NCBI GenBank assembly: GCA_947044365.1
Contig: OX345640.1
Coordinates: forward strand, 4,390,001 to 4,454,000
DNA: 64,000 bases
DNA from: Petrosia ficiformis
Taxonomy: Eukaryota; Porifera; Demospongiae; Haplosclerida; Petrosiidae
Reading direction: 5' to 3'
The notes beneath the pieces are model-generated. The model made no database searches, had not been told where the DNA came from, and was given only the letters and a program-made list of their open reading frames with translations. Below, one piece after another: positions 1 to 10,292 of this stretch. Position 1 is the first letter of the stretch. Every line of letters starts with the position of its first letter. Made by a program: the position numbers and the translations under genes.

Positions 1-918
1 TTAAGTGAACATGGTCGCAAACTCGTTGAAAACCCCCCCAAACCAGGCATACATCCTCAACCTGATGCATTCATTCATGCAATGCCTGCATGGCTGAAAG
101 AATCGAATTTGTGTGGCATCAAGTGGGTATCTGGATTCCCTTCAAATGTACCCAAGCGTCTGCCTACAGTCGCAGGTTTAATTGTATTGAATGACACGAC
201 TACTGGCTTGCCAATTGCTGTCATGGATGGAACGTATGTAACTGCCTTACGCACTGCTGCTGTCTCAGGTATAGGTGCCAGGTATCTAGCAAGGAAAGAT
301 TCTGAAGTTCTTGCTATTGTTGGTACTGGAGTCCAGGGCAAGTACAACACCTTAGTATTGACTCATGTTCTTCCATCCATCAACAAGATTCAAATATTCG
401 ATAAATGGCAACCTAGCCTTGATGGATACGTGAAAGAGATGAGTGCTGTATATGGTGATCGTATAAAGATTGAAGTTAAACAATCTTTTGAAGAAGCACT
501 TGTTGGTGCTGATGTAATTGTTACAGCCACAGGGAAACTTTTAGAGACAGCGTTTTATGCGGAATGGATCAAACCAGGGGCATTAGTTTTACCTGTTCAC
601 TCTGGAGGATACGAGAAAGAAATAATAACAAAGATGGATAAGGTTGTTTCAGATGACTGGGCACAGTTTTGTTCACATGCTAAATCTCTGTACACTCTTC
701 CGGATGTCCCAGATGCTGAGCTAGGAGAAGTAGTGATTGGTAAGAAACCTGGCCGTACGAATGACCAAGAGAGGATCATAAATTTCAATATGGGGCTTGC
801 CATTCATGATGTCATTGTGGGAAGTAAGATTGTGGAAAAGGCTAAAGCAAAGGGTTTAGGACAGACACTGGAATTCAAGGATCTGGGTACACCAATTCCA
901 CTTCCTTCTATTCAATGA
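1..918 (+). CDS. Ornithine cyclodeaminase / mu-crystallin family protein, 5' end cut by window edge
   Basis: The frame is open from the first base to TGA at 916-918 (305 codons); the first visible ATG is at 82, but reading continues upstream, so the true start lies outside the window. The family contains NAD(P)-dependent ornithine cyclodeaminases, ketimine reductases and thyroid-hormone-binding mu-crystallin. The Rossmann dinucleotide motif GTGVQG is visible near residue 107 of the visible protein, after the conserved stretch WVSGFP...LPTVAGLIVLND...GLPIAVMDGTYVTALRT. That wording recalls bacterial family members (such as those annotated as tyramine oxidase subunit B) more than vertebrate CRYM; this is from memory, not a search. 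The visible part has no intron, unlike every other recognised gene here. Exact substrate cannot be told. The next gene starts 398 bp downstream on the same strand. Confidence 0.87.
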   Translation, partial: LSEHGRKLVENPPKPGIHPQPDAFIHAMPAWLKESNLCGIKWVSGFPSNVPKRLPTVAGLIVLNDTTTGLPIAVMDGTYVTALRTAAVSGIGARYLARKDSEVLAIVGTGVQGKYNTLVLTHVLPSINKIQIFDKWQPSLDGYVKEMSAVYGDRIKIEVKQSFEEALVGADVIVTATGKLLETAFYAEWIKPGALVLPVHSGGYEKEIITKMDKVVSDDWAQFCSHAKSLYTLPDVPDAELGEVVIGKKPGRTNDQERIINFNMGLAIHDVIVGSKIVEKAKAKGLGQTLEFKDLGTPIPLPSIQ

Positions 919-1316
919 ACATGGACAGTCTTTTTTTTTTTTAATTAACTATTTTTTTGATTTAATTAATATCATAGCCAATGATGCCAATTACCAATGG
1001 TCGACCATTCCTATAATAATCATACCGTGAAGAAATCAACCAATCAGATTGCCCAAAAACGGGCACATAGTTGCTACACGTGTACACGTACACTGAAGCC
1101 AATCGCATACGTAATTTCAAGCTTAATAATTATATATATATCCTACAGCAATATTATGTACATCTTACATGTAACGTTTTCGTCTTTTTTCTCGCCCAAA
1201 GTTCTTTCTAGACACCATTTTCTAGCATGTGCTCGACGAAAATACACTGCGAGTTGCATTATAATTATTAATTAGTACATGTACATACCCGGACCCCCCC
1301 CCCCCCCCCCCCCATT
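919..1316. promoter_or_regulatory. Intergenic region with CCAAT box, upstream of MRPS26
   Basis: This gap between the cyclodeaminase stop and the MRPS26 ATG contains ACCAATCAG at 1039-1047, a good match to an NF-Y/CCAAT box, and the E-box-like CACGTGTACACGTAC near 1077. It ends in a run of 20 C residues (1294-1313) three bases before the ATG. No TATA box is obvious. Promoter function is inferred from position only. Confidence 0.4.
1294..1313. repeat. Poly(C) run of 20 next to MRPS26 start codon
   Basis: Twenty consecutive C residues end three bases before the ATG of MRPS26, so they lie in the 5' leader or core promoter. Confidence 0.9.
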
Positions 1317-4300
1317 ATGGCTACACACGTGCGTGTGGTGTTGCAAGGAGCTAAGTCACTTTTGCCTTCCAGTACAAATCATGTGAGACACTATGGACTT
1401 AAACACAAAATGAGTAAACAAGAGAGACATGACTTAGCAGAATACAGAAGGAAATTAACTGTACTGAGGAAACAGTTCAGACAGGAATGGCTAGAGAAGG
1501 TATACATTTGTATATATATATATATATATATATATAATTATATATAATATATATATATATATATATACTATGAAATTTCATATTATTTTTTACTAGTTTT
1601 AGTTAAAATCTGGTGGGCTGTGAATGTATTTGCCCTTGTGATTTAGGCCTGTTGGTTTTCAACATTCAAGTAGAAACAGTCTGATCCCTAAGTCTAGCAC
1701 TTGGGGAGGGGGAATGAGCACCCATACGTATTAGTGTATAGCTATTGTTATAGTTATAGTTAATAATATGCTAAGCAGAAAACAGATGGCCACAAAGTCC
1801 CTTTATCTAAACAGACGTGTTACCGGAATTTTATTTTGAGTGGCAAATAAATACCCATGCCTAGTTTTGTAGTACTACAATCCAGTAGCCCAGTCCAGTG
1901 ATTACTACCCTACACAGACATGGTTAATTGTATTAATGTAAGATTGTTACATGGAGTTTTAATTTTTTGCTAAGATTCTTGTTTGCGTACTCTGCTATTC
2001 TTATATAATGCATCACTACACATTAGTTGAATTTAAACAAGAATAAAAGTGTATCTCTTTAGGAACCATAATAATTATTATATCTGTCTATTGTCTTTCG
2101 TTTTTTGTTGATTTTGATGCTTACATGTATGCAAATTGCAAATTCACTGTTTCATTAATGATTTGTGATTTGACTATGAATATTAGAAAAAGAAAACAGA
2201 AGAAGCCACTAGTGTTCAGGCTGCCGAAGAAGCTGCAATGGAGAGGCATTTAGAAGAGAGAGCACTTGAACAAAATAGAATTGAGAATGAAAGGATGAAA
2301 CAACGAAGGTATTTTTTAGATTTCTCTTTAATTAAGGTGGCACTCAAGTAATTGGCAATTCACGAGAAACAACTGTGAAAACTTACTTTATCACTACAAA
2401 ACTCCAGTTACAGCAGAATTTCTCGATTAATTTTTGATTGTCTTGCTGATCTCTACAGAGCTAGTGCTTTATGATGAATCTAACATACCTATAGATATGA
2501 AACTTGTTTTATTCTCATTATGTACTTCAGTCTAAATAGCAATGGTCTCACTTTTTAAATACAGTTCTAGGATCTCTGAAATGCATATTCCACTATGTAG
2601 AATGTACTGTGACTCAAAAACAAACTTAATAGTTGTAAATGGTACTATTCTAGGCAATATAATGGTTAGGGGCGGCGTCTCTATTTTGTGTAATTTAGTA
2701 CAGTATATATATACTCATTCTAGGTTACATGAAGCAAGAGCCAACACTTCAGTCATTCAACTACTGGGTTTTAAAATTTCAGAGCAATAGAGTTTGTAGA
2801 TAATAAGAACAAATTACCTACACATTTATTATTTGGTAATCAGAAATATTTTGGCGGTTTATGAATTCCTAATTACCAAAACGCCACCTTAACATTTATT
2901 ATTCATTAATCAGAAATCCATGGTGGTTTATGAATATGCTAATTACCCAAATACCAGATTTGACATAACTTTGTGAACATGAGTCACACACATGATTAAA
3001 CAACAACTTGCCGTAAATACTTTCAAATTCATATTGGAAGAGATAGTATTTGCAATAATTATGGAGTACTGGAATAAAAACTAATGTTCATTCCATATAA
3101 GGTTCTGGCCCACTCCATTGCTTGCATATGTACACTTGTACAATTTACTCATGTACATGGTGAAAAAGAATATAATTTTGGCATCTCAGACAGTTTCTCT
3201 CCAAGTATAGCCCCAACCAATTGATTGTTGTCCACCTCCTAGCTTCTACTCTTTGGAGATATTTTTAGAGCAACATTATTATATGATTTTAAAAATTTAT
3301 GTATCTACATTTCTCCACTTCTCTTGAAATTTTAGTGAGATTTGATTCTTCCTTTTCATTATTTAGAGAAAGTAAATTAATTGAAAGATCTGCAAAGTTA
3401 CTCGAGTTTAGAGAGAAAGGTGAGATCACTAGGATAGCTATGGAAACTAATAAATTGGAAGAACGAATTGCTGAAGTACAAAAAACAATTGTGAGTTTTC
3501 AGGATCATGTAATTGCAATGAACACAATAATTATTATATTGTAGAATCAAATTTGATAGTTCATTCTTTGTAATTGAAGTAATGGATTATACTGTACATG
3601 TAGGAACAGAGAGTCTTGTTATTTTATAATTGTAACTGGTAAATCCTTAATTCTCTGAAAGCTCTGATAGATGTTTGTTTTCTCCCTCTTGCTAACACCT
3701 TTTACCATTTTACGTTATTTGGATTCTTCATCTTTTGTGTCCAACGCTCAATAATTTGACCAACTCCTAGAATGACATAAATTCTGTGATTACATTACAT
3801 GAACTTGAAGCAAATATAGTTATAATAATAATAATAATATATTATACACACCCCATAATTATGATAAGAATGGTCCTTCTTCAGACCATAACAAGATACA
3901 TGGAATAGAAGTATCCCTATGATTACTTTGTAATCGCCAATAATCATTGCTAATGACTTTCTCATGTTTCAACCCCTAAAACCTTTTACAGTTACTTGTT
4001 TTTCTATTCTTCATACTTGTTAACAGCTCTGGTATACATTTTGCAATGTATTTTAGCTACATGTACATCTTGCTGACCTGCTGTAACTCAAGTGCATGTT
4101 CATTTAAATGCCATGTCCATTAATTGACCATGCCCCCTGAAATGACGTAACTTCCTCAATAAAATATACAATGTATATATGCTTAACCCTTAGAGGACTG
4201 AGCTTGTTTTTCAAAATTCTTCCAGTTTCTGACACTGATGACTCTGCCGATGATATCTTGGCCAATGTTCACTTTCTGTATCCCAAACTTGGCTCCTTTT

Positions 4301-7300
4301 TACTACTTTTAGCAACTTGCTTACTGTGACTTGAAAGTCTCCAAGCGCTTTGTAGGACTAATTCAAATGCAGTGTTCTCCATCTTTTGACTGCAACTGGG
4401 GCAAACAACCACTGCATGTTGGCACCAACTACACCCACAATATCTGGTGAAATGTCTACCAGATTATGTGGGCAGACCACATTCCCAACTGTGTAGGTGT
4501 CAAATGTCACCTTAGTGTAAATTAGATCATTTACTCATATAAATGTTGCATGACCCTCCCTCCCCTAGTTGTTGCAGATATATAAACTATACAAGTTAAT
4601 TTATGCTATAATTATGGGCAGGGTGTTTCGTGAGACTTTTGTCAAATTTATAACTTTCAAAGTATACATGTTCAAAAATTCTAACTTGCTTTGTTGGAAA
4701 GAGGAGTCATTAAGACAGCCAGTGATGTAAAACTTGTGCTTCAATAGATGCAGGAAGGAGTCTGGAAGAATCCACGCCTAGCTGACCCTTTTCAATAGCT
4801 TCTAGTAAGGTAGAGAATATGTTAGCGAGTGCTTGTTCTTGCCACTTCAGAGGAGTGTATACACACCAAATATGGAAGTCCAGGAGTGTCCAGTTCTTGA
4901 GGTACAGTGGGGTCAGACACACACAGTAATCCTCACGAAGGGAGAGGGTCAATCATGCTAATTAATTGCAGAATTGTGATGAACAGGAGGATATTCCAAA
5001 CAATTTTCTGGAAGACAAATGGATACAAAGCCAATATTCATCATTATTTTCGGAAATGAATGCCCAGATGAACCGATCAAAAGTTGCTGTCCAAGTAGGA
5101 TATGGTGTTGGCACGAGCATAGGGGTATCAGGAAATGTTGGATTCCCAACCATGATTGATGATGAAATTTCACCTGAACAGGATCTCAAAGCTTCGCGAA
5201 GCATTAACATAGAAGTTGATGAGCAATCATCAACATCCCTTGGAGTAAGTGGAAGTGAAGAATTGCACTATGTTCCATCAAAATTTGAGGAGACAACTGA
5301 TCGCTGCTGTCAGTCATATCGATGCAATGGCTTGTTCAAAATTAGAGGGAAAAGATCTGTAGAAAAGAGATTAGAATTAAGTGAATCTTTACACAAAGCT
5401 CGAGAACTTGGAATAAAAGGTATTGGTAACGCAATCTCAAATGTTTTTACAGAAACTCCTCTTGGAGCTACAATCAGAGATGCTGTAGTTTATGGATGGT
5501 TCATAATCAGTTTTATATTGTTTATAGTTGATGTGGTTCATTTTGCCAGGGAAAAGGACCCAACAAAAATTCAAAAAGCTACAATTAGTATCACAATAAT
5601 TGGTTTGGTATTCTCTATTTTTGATGTTGGCTATCACCTTTATATTCGACGTCTAAAAACATGCAAAGAATGGAAAACATGGTATGAAAATAACAAATTA
5701 GGACAAAAATTTGAAAATCAACCAGAACCTGACTCTACAGGTTGCTGCGGAAATGCATGTAAATGTTTTCCCAATAATTGTACAACTATAGTTGATATAA
5801 TACGTTTGATAGTAGTGGAGCTTATGTTTTATCCAGAGCTGATACTGGAAATATTTGAGTTTATTATGCTCAAGATAGATAATAAAAAGCTTCCACCTGA
5901 AGTTTGGCTCAAAAACATTTGCAGTTTTGCAGGACAGTTCATACTGGTGTACATGACCCGTACTTTTGTTTTAGCTGGAACAGTATGGTCGATAAAGAAG
6001 GTCACTAACAAAAAAAGGTTAATTTCAGAAGGTGTAATTTTTCATCTTTCCTTCGTAGTTTACGTGATTTGTCAAATGATCATACAGATATTTATGATCG
6101 TGGTTATCGCAGGTAGATTTCAACATGAATACAGGGATTATAATGCCACTCGACAAAAAGGAGAGGATTATAATGCCAGTGGTAAATTGGTATACATGAT
6201 AATCTTTGGCTATCTTTCTCCCATATTTGCAGTATTTATGTTCTTTGTGGTTCATCCTTACTGGACTCAGAAGTTTTCAATTTCTACGTTTAGACATATG
6301 CTTTTGCTTATAATAAAGAAACCAGGAATTGTTGAATCTATTAGGATGGACCAGATTGCAGAAAATGAAACAAGACATGTTGGAGAAGTTATTGAATACA
6401 TTGGCAAACTAGATGAAGATTTCAACAAATACAAAACGACACACATAGAAAATAAGATACTTTATCCATTTACAAGTCCAATTCGTGTAATTTTGTGCTT
6501 TGTGTATTTCGCTTTTTTACTTGCCTTTCTGATTTGTTTTTTGGTTGAAGGTCCATCTGCAAGTGGTTGGATAGTGGCTGCTGTTTCAGGTGCATTGTTT
6601 ACCTGTATTGTGAACATTTATGCATTTTCGATTGTCTTCTGTTACGTTGTGATTATCTATCTCATTATGCTTGCTGTAGTGTTTTTCTTAGTCTTATCCT
6701 GCTTGTCATCCCCAGCAACGACTTCCTCAGTTCGAAACACCATAGTTCGAAATATGTGATATTAATTAAATTGCTTCTTTATTTTCATAATATTATTATA
6801 TGTGCCACTGTGTGGTACGATTATTGTATCATTATTACTGTAACTGACTGTTAGTATGACATACTATATACATTATATTGTATAATATATAGTGATTTCT
6901 TTTATGATTTATTTAATACTATAGTTTCTAGTTTGCTGTAATACCTTTTGTTTGAAAAATTAAAGTTAGAAGGCATTGATAAAAGGAAAACAAACTTATA
7001 AGTAGATAAGTAGAATGAGGAAAAAGTATCCCTATGTCATTGATCACTTTTTCATGTCTGAAATCCAACAAATTATTATAGTTGCTTCTATTCTCCTTAT
7101 TTTTTAATGGTTCTTGTATAACTTTTACAAAGTATTTTAGCCACAACAGCAGTTTACACAAGTTGATTTCTTCCTGCTGGTCTGCTGTAGCGCGAGTGTG
7201 CGTTCTTTTATGCACCACACCTATTAACTGACGGAACCTCCTGGAATAATGCGTCGTCCTTAACTACATATGTGACACGTACATCACTTGACACAGACAT

Positions 7301-8350
7301 ATACAAATTTATAGTGAAAGTAATCATACCACTGGCTCTGCAGGCCATAAACAGGACTCAAAAATAACTGCTTCCACCGTACAAAATTAATTATACATAC
7401 TTTATATTTTGCTGTTTACTCTATAATACATGTGATTAGTTTAATTTTGTTGCTAAAGGTACTCCATGATAATCTTGTTGTTTCCATACACTTTTATTTA
7501 TTTTTGGGTTTTTACATATGCATAATATTATACTGACTAGTACATGTTCTTTCATTAATCCTCTCCCGCATGGGCAGAGCAGAAGGTTACTGTAATTGTT
7601 TTGTGTGTCTATATATGTCTGTCTATTGCTACATTTCCAGCAAAGCAATGAACATTGGAACTTCAGACGAGATACCAGCAGACGTCAAAAAAATAATAAT
7701 AATAGCCTTTTGAAAACCTTTCAGTTTTGAACATTTTTGTAATTCACCTTTCAGAAGGGTAGCAAAGAGAAACATGTACATGGAAACACAACTTGTCTTG
7801 TATGAAAGCTATTGCTTGATTGAACCTTCCAGACATTAGACAAAGCAGAACGACTGTCACTATAAATTTATTAACAAAAGTATTACCTGTAGCTGCAGTG
7901 TTATGAGTGTGATATCATATATGTTTACTGTGAATGAAGCTAGGATTTGAATTCGATGGTCATGAATGAAGGAAGATTAGTGTTGTGAATAGATTGTTAA
8001 CATTTCATACTATTACCAATCACATATTCCCAGGGGTGTGGAAACATTGAGCCGACTTCCGGACATTTTGACCTGTTTTCATCACACTTGTCCTGCTCCC
8101 CATATACTTTGTATACAGTTTAGTTTCAATTTACCGGACATTCACTAGATTTATCGGACAATGTCCTGCATGACTGGCTGTTTCCACACCACTGCATATT
8201 CCTCATTCATTCCAAAATGAACACTTTGTTCTGAAGTATGTGGTTACATGTATCAGACAAGCTAACTAAGATTAAAATACAATGTATGTATGTGTGTGTG
8301 TATGTATGTATGTCATTGCTTTCAAGAAGCAATTGTTCCAAGGAACCATA

Positions 8351-8391
<41 letters not shown>

Positions 8392-9314
8392 GGTTGCCGA
8401 TTAACAAACAGTTAATGCTGTTAGTGACAATATAATCATAATTAATTTGCACCACCAAAGAGAGAATTGTGCAGTGCCAAATAAGAAGCTCTTTGAGGTA
8501 ATGGTGTGCCAGGCATAAGCTTATTGAAAACACTGGGGGGAACATTCCCCCCTTAACTTGAGTCCCCCCCCCCCCCCCCAAGATTTCAGACCAAACTTAT
8601 TTTAACATGCAACAATATCTCAGGTACAAGCCTTCTGGGTCCCCAGAAGCTACCAGAAGCAACCTCAGAGGGCCTGAATTTTAAAAATCTCCTGGGTGAG
8701 CATATGGTGCGATTTATATCATCCATTCTTCCCCCTCCCTAACACTAAATAACACTAAATCGTGCATGTGTATATCTGTATTCTATAGTGTCTATATTTC
8801 AACAAGGTATTAATGCATCTCATGAAATTCTGACCAATGAGATTGCAGGAAAGCTATCATTTTCCAGTACTTTAAATCGCATAATGTATGTGTAAGTCAA
8901 TATGCAATTAAAACACTTATAGCACCTTTTAAAGTACAATACATGTTTTAATGTGTTCACTTGAGTGGGACCAATAAAGGTCTTGATTATATCATTACAA
9001 GGAGTGTTCAACTGTATAGACTGCATGTTCGTATTCATGTAGTTGTGTATGATTAATAGATCCATATGCACATGTAGTTTTTCTGAATATCATGGCTTTA
9101 TACAGTTGAATGCTCCTATGTGGCCTTGCCACTCACAAGTTCCTTTATGCATTCCTAAAGCCCTTATCATCATGATTATACATATTCACTATATTAGGAG
9201 TCAAGCAATGAGTTCATTACATTTGATAATCTTGACTTAAAAGTGGAAGAAGCTGTAAAGAATGAACGAAACTTAAAGTTTAGACTAAACGTGGATGGAG
9301 AAAAGATTTTCTGA
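1317..9314 (+). CDS. MRPS26: Mitochondrial ribosomal protein S26, four exons
   Basis: Exons are 1317-1499, 2187-2308, 3367-3490 and 9198-9314, joined in phases 0, 2 and 0 with GT-AG borders, giving 181 aa. The small mitoribosomal subunit protein mS26 is mostly a long charged helix, and so is this product: residues ~40-145 are rich in E, K, R and Q with no glycine or proline breaks. The family is recognised from EYRRKLTVLRKQFRQEWLEK in exon 1 and, across the last junction, from EFITFDNLDLKVEEAV, which resembles the vertebrate S26 segment NFITRENLEARVEAAL. The basic N-terminus (MATHVRVVLQGAKSLL) fits a mitochondrial presequence. Intron 3 is 5.7 kb and contains an unrelated same-strand gene. Identity rests on remembered family sequence. 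Confidence 0.82.
1510..1566. repeat. (TA)n microsatellite
   Basis: Alternating TA tracts directly after the donor of MRPS26 exon 1. Confidence 0.9.
3911..4190 (+). mobile_element. MITE-like element, family A, copy 1
   Basis: Begins TATCCCTATGATTACTTTG and carries the internal stretch TAATGACTTTCTCATGT found in related copies at 7020, 25450, 36614 and 62972. No coding capacity. It lies in intron 3 of MRPS26. The terminal inverted repeats are clearest in the 36614 copy. Confidence 0.6.
4191..4952 (-). pseudogene. Coding-like relic on the minus strand
   Basis: On the minus strand an open stretch of about 80 codons (4952 down to 4710) contains LDFHIWCVYTPLKWQEQAL. Further along on the same strand, in pieces interrupted by stops, is FDTYTVGNVVCPHNLVDISP (around 4505-4440). 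Composition looks protein-like, but the frame is broken and I do not recognise the family. A degenerate transposon or host-gene fragment inside the MRPS26 intron is the likeliest reading. Confidence 0.3.
4972..6759 (+). CDS. Multi-pass membrane protein of unknown family, nested in MRPS26 intron 3
   Basis: One long open stretch to TGA at 6757-6759, about 595 aa. The N-terminal ~160 residues are soluble and contain a Gly/Val-rich stretch (VAVQVGYGVGTSIGVSG). After them come about nine hydrophobic segments, roughly residues 165-190, 200-222, 275-302, 316-340, 354-381, 408-433, 504-528 and two within 532-577, with Cys-rich loops (CCGNACKCFPNNC). There is no in-frame ATG before residue 31. The sequence just upstream, CTAATTAATTGCAG, looks like a branch point plus 3' splice site, so I place the exon start at 4972 and infer an unseen 5' exon ending in phase 0; otherwise the ATG at residue 31 is used. 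I do not recognise the family. Regular hydrophobic periodicity and length make it a real gene. It sits on the same strand as its host. Confidence 0.8.
   Translation, partial: NCDEQEDIPNNFLEDKWIQSQYSSLFSEMNAQMNRSKVAVQVGYGVGTSIGVSGNVGFPTMIDDEISPEQDLKASRSINIEVDEQSSTSLGVSGSEELHYVPSKFEETTDRCCQSYRCNGLFKIRGKRSVEKRLELSESLHKARELGIKGIGNAISNVFTETPLGATIRDAVVYGWFIISFILFIVDVVHFAREKDPTKIQKATISITIIGLVFSIFDVGYHLYIRRLKTCKEWKTWYENNKLGQKFENQPEPDSTGCCGNACKCFPNNCTTIVDIIRLIVVELMFYPELILEIFEFIMLKIDNKKLPPEVWLKNICSFAGQFILVYMTRTFVLAGTVWSIKKVTNKKRLISEGVIFHLSFVVYVICQMIIQIFMIVVIAGRFQHEYRDYNATRQKGEDYNASGKLVYMIIFGYLSPIFAVFMFFVVHPYWTQKFSISTFRHMLLLIIKKPGIVESIRMDQIAENETRHVGEVIEYIGKLDEDFNKYKTTHIENKILYPFTSPIRVILCFVYFAFLLAFLICFLVEGPSASGWIVAAVSGALFTCIVNIYAFSIVFCYVVIIYLIMLAVVFFLVLSCLSSPATTSSVRNTIVRNM
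7020..7330 (+). mobile_element. MITE-like element, family A, copy 2
   Basis: Starts GTATCCCTATGTCATTGATC and ends near GTGAAAGTAATCATACC, which is inverted relative to the start. Internal text matches the other family A copies. It lies in MRPS26 intron 3. Confidence 0.6.
8032..8195. mobile_element. Small terminal-inverted-repeat element
   Basis: About 164 bp bounded by GGGGTGTGGAAACA and the inverse TGTTTCCACACCACTG, with two internal copies of a TACCGGACATT / TATCGGACAAT motif. Non-coding MITE-like element in MRPS26 intron 3. Confidence 0.5.
8360..8391. repeat. (TA)n microsatellite
   Basis: Uninterrupted TA dinucleotides in MRPS26 intron 3, abutting a family C element. Confidence 0.9.
8396..8538 (-). 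mobile_element. MITE-like element, family C, copy 1
   Basis: Minus-oriented copy of the family whose full members carry inverted ends of the form CAGTGTTTTTGATA...; here AATAAGAAGCTCTTTGAGG and GCTTATTGAAAACACTGG are present, and the far end is lost. Confidence 0.6.
8540..8720 (+). mobile_element. Dispersed element, family G, copy 1
   Basis: Contains a C-rich run followed by TTTTAACATGCAACAATATC and AGCAACCTCAGAGGGCCT. The same order of motifs recurs at 17055-17215 and, inverted, at 60553-60790. No ORF. Confidence 0.5.
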
Positions 9315-9485
9315 CATAATAATGCTATATAATGTTCTTTGTGTGTTTAGAAATAATAAAAAGTTATTAATTTTAATAAAAATTTTAGTGTGATTATGTC
9401 AATGAACCAGTCTCATTCACAGTTCAGGGTGTGGTAATAAAGTGGTTTGAGCCCCTGCCCTCAGTTAGTAGTACAGACTAGTACT

Positions 9486-10292
9486 ATGAGTCAACAACAA
9501 ACAACACCTATTTGTGGATTTTCTGCTGCAAACCAAGACCTAATCGACAACCATAATACTGGTGTAAACCTGTATTCAGAACAGGAATTAATAAAATCAA
9601 TCTGTAGAGATGTGAGACAAGATTACTTGGTTGGTAATTGATTTTAAAAGAGTTAGTACTAGTCAGTATTGCTATGTCTGGCAAGTAGTCTCATGTAGCC
9701 AGACCCAACCTATGTACAAGCTATGTGATACTATCTGTCAGCTGAAAATAGTTCTTTACTGAAACCTTCTCGTCTAGGGAGGTAGAATTAAAATCTGAAC
9801 AAGACTAGATACACCCTCACCCACCCACTAAGATGGTGTTCACTCGTTCTGTGTAATTATGAATTTATACTCTTGCACTGTTGCTAGGTTACTACATATG
9901 AATATCATTCCCAGTGTGAAAGTTCGTGGAGGGTTGTTGGTATATAACAGGGTTCATATTCATAATTTTCAAACACTCTATGATTCAGTGGTATTGGTGA
10001 GTAGTGCATATGTACAATATGCTATAGACATGCTTGTGCAATAACAATAACCATCTTCAAAATAATGACATGCCCTATAAACTCATCACTGCACACTGGA
10101 CTAGTTACAATGGTAATAGTGTGGCTTATGAAGTCTAATACTTTGTTTCAGGTTGATCATGTTCGCAAAAGTGAATTAGAAAAGAAGCGAAAATTTTTAA
10201 GAACAAAATACTGTGAAATGGCAAAGAACCTCCAGAAAGACAATTGGATGTACTCTTCAGTTGATGATATACTGCAAGGAAAAACTAAATAA
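9486..10292 (+). CDS. Small two-exon protein, possibly APC16-like
   Basis: Exon 1 is 9486-9611 (ATG...AGAGAT|GTGAGA) and exon 2 is 10153-10292 (TTTCAG|GTTGATCAT...TAA). Joined in phase 0, they encode about 88 aa. The C-terminal half is a basic helix (KSELEKKRKFLRTKYCEMAK) followed by NLQKDNWMYSSVDDILQG. The ending Leu-x(4)-Trp-x(4)-(I/V)-x(2)-(I/L)-Leu-x-Gly recalls the C-terminus of the anaphase-promoting complex subunit APC16 (ELEADEWRFKPIEQLLG), but the match is short and the assignment tentative. The start lies 171 bp past the MRPS26 stop on the same strand. An open stretch at about 9889-9980 between the exons does not fit the phases and is left out. Confidence 0.5.

Noticed and set aside
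4966..4971. TTG start codon for the nested membrane protein
   Set aside because: Non-ATG starts are rare in animals, and TTGCAG here reads better as the end of a 3' splice site.
9859..10044. Middle exon for the small gene after MRPS26
   Set aside because: It would need to be entered in phase 2, which no donor of the first exon provides; direct joining of the other two exons fits.
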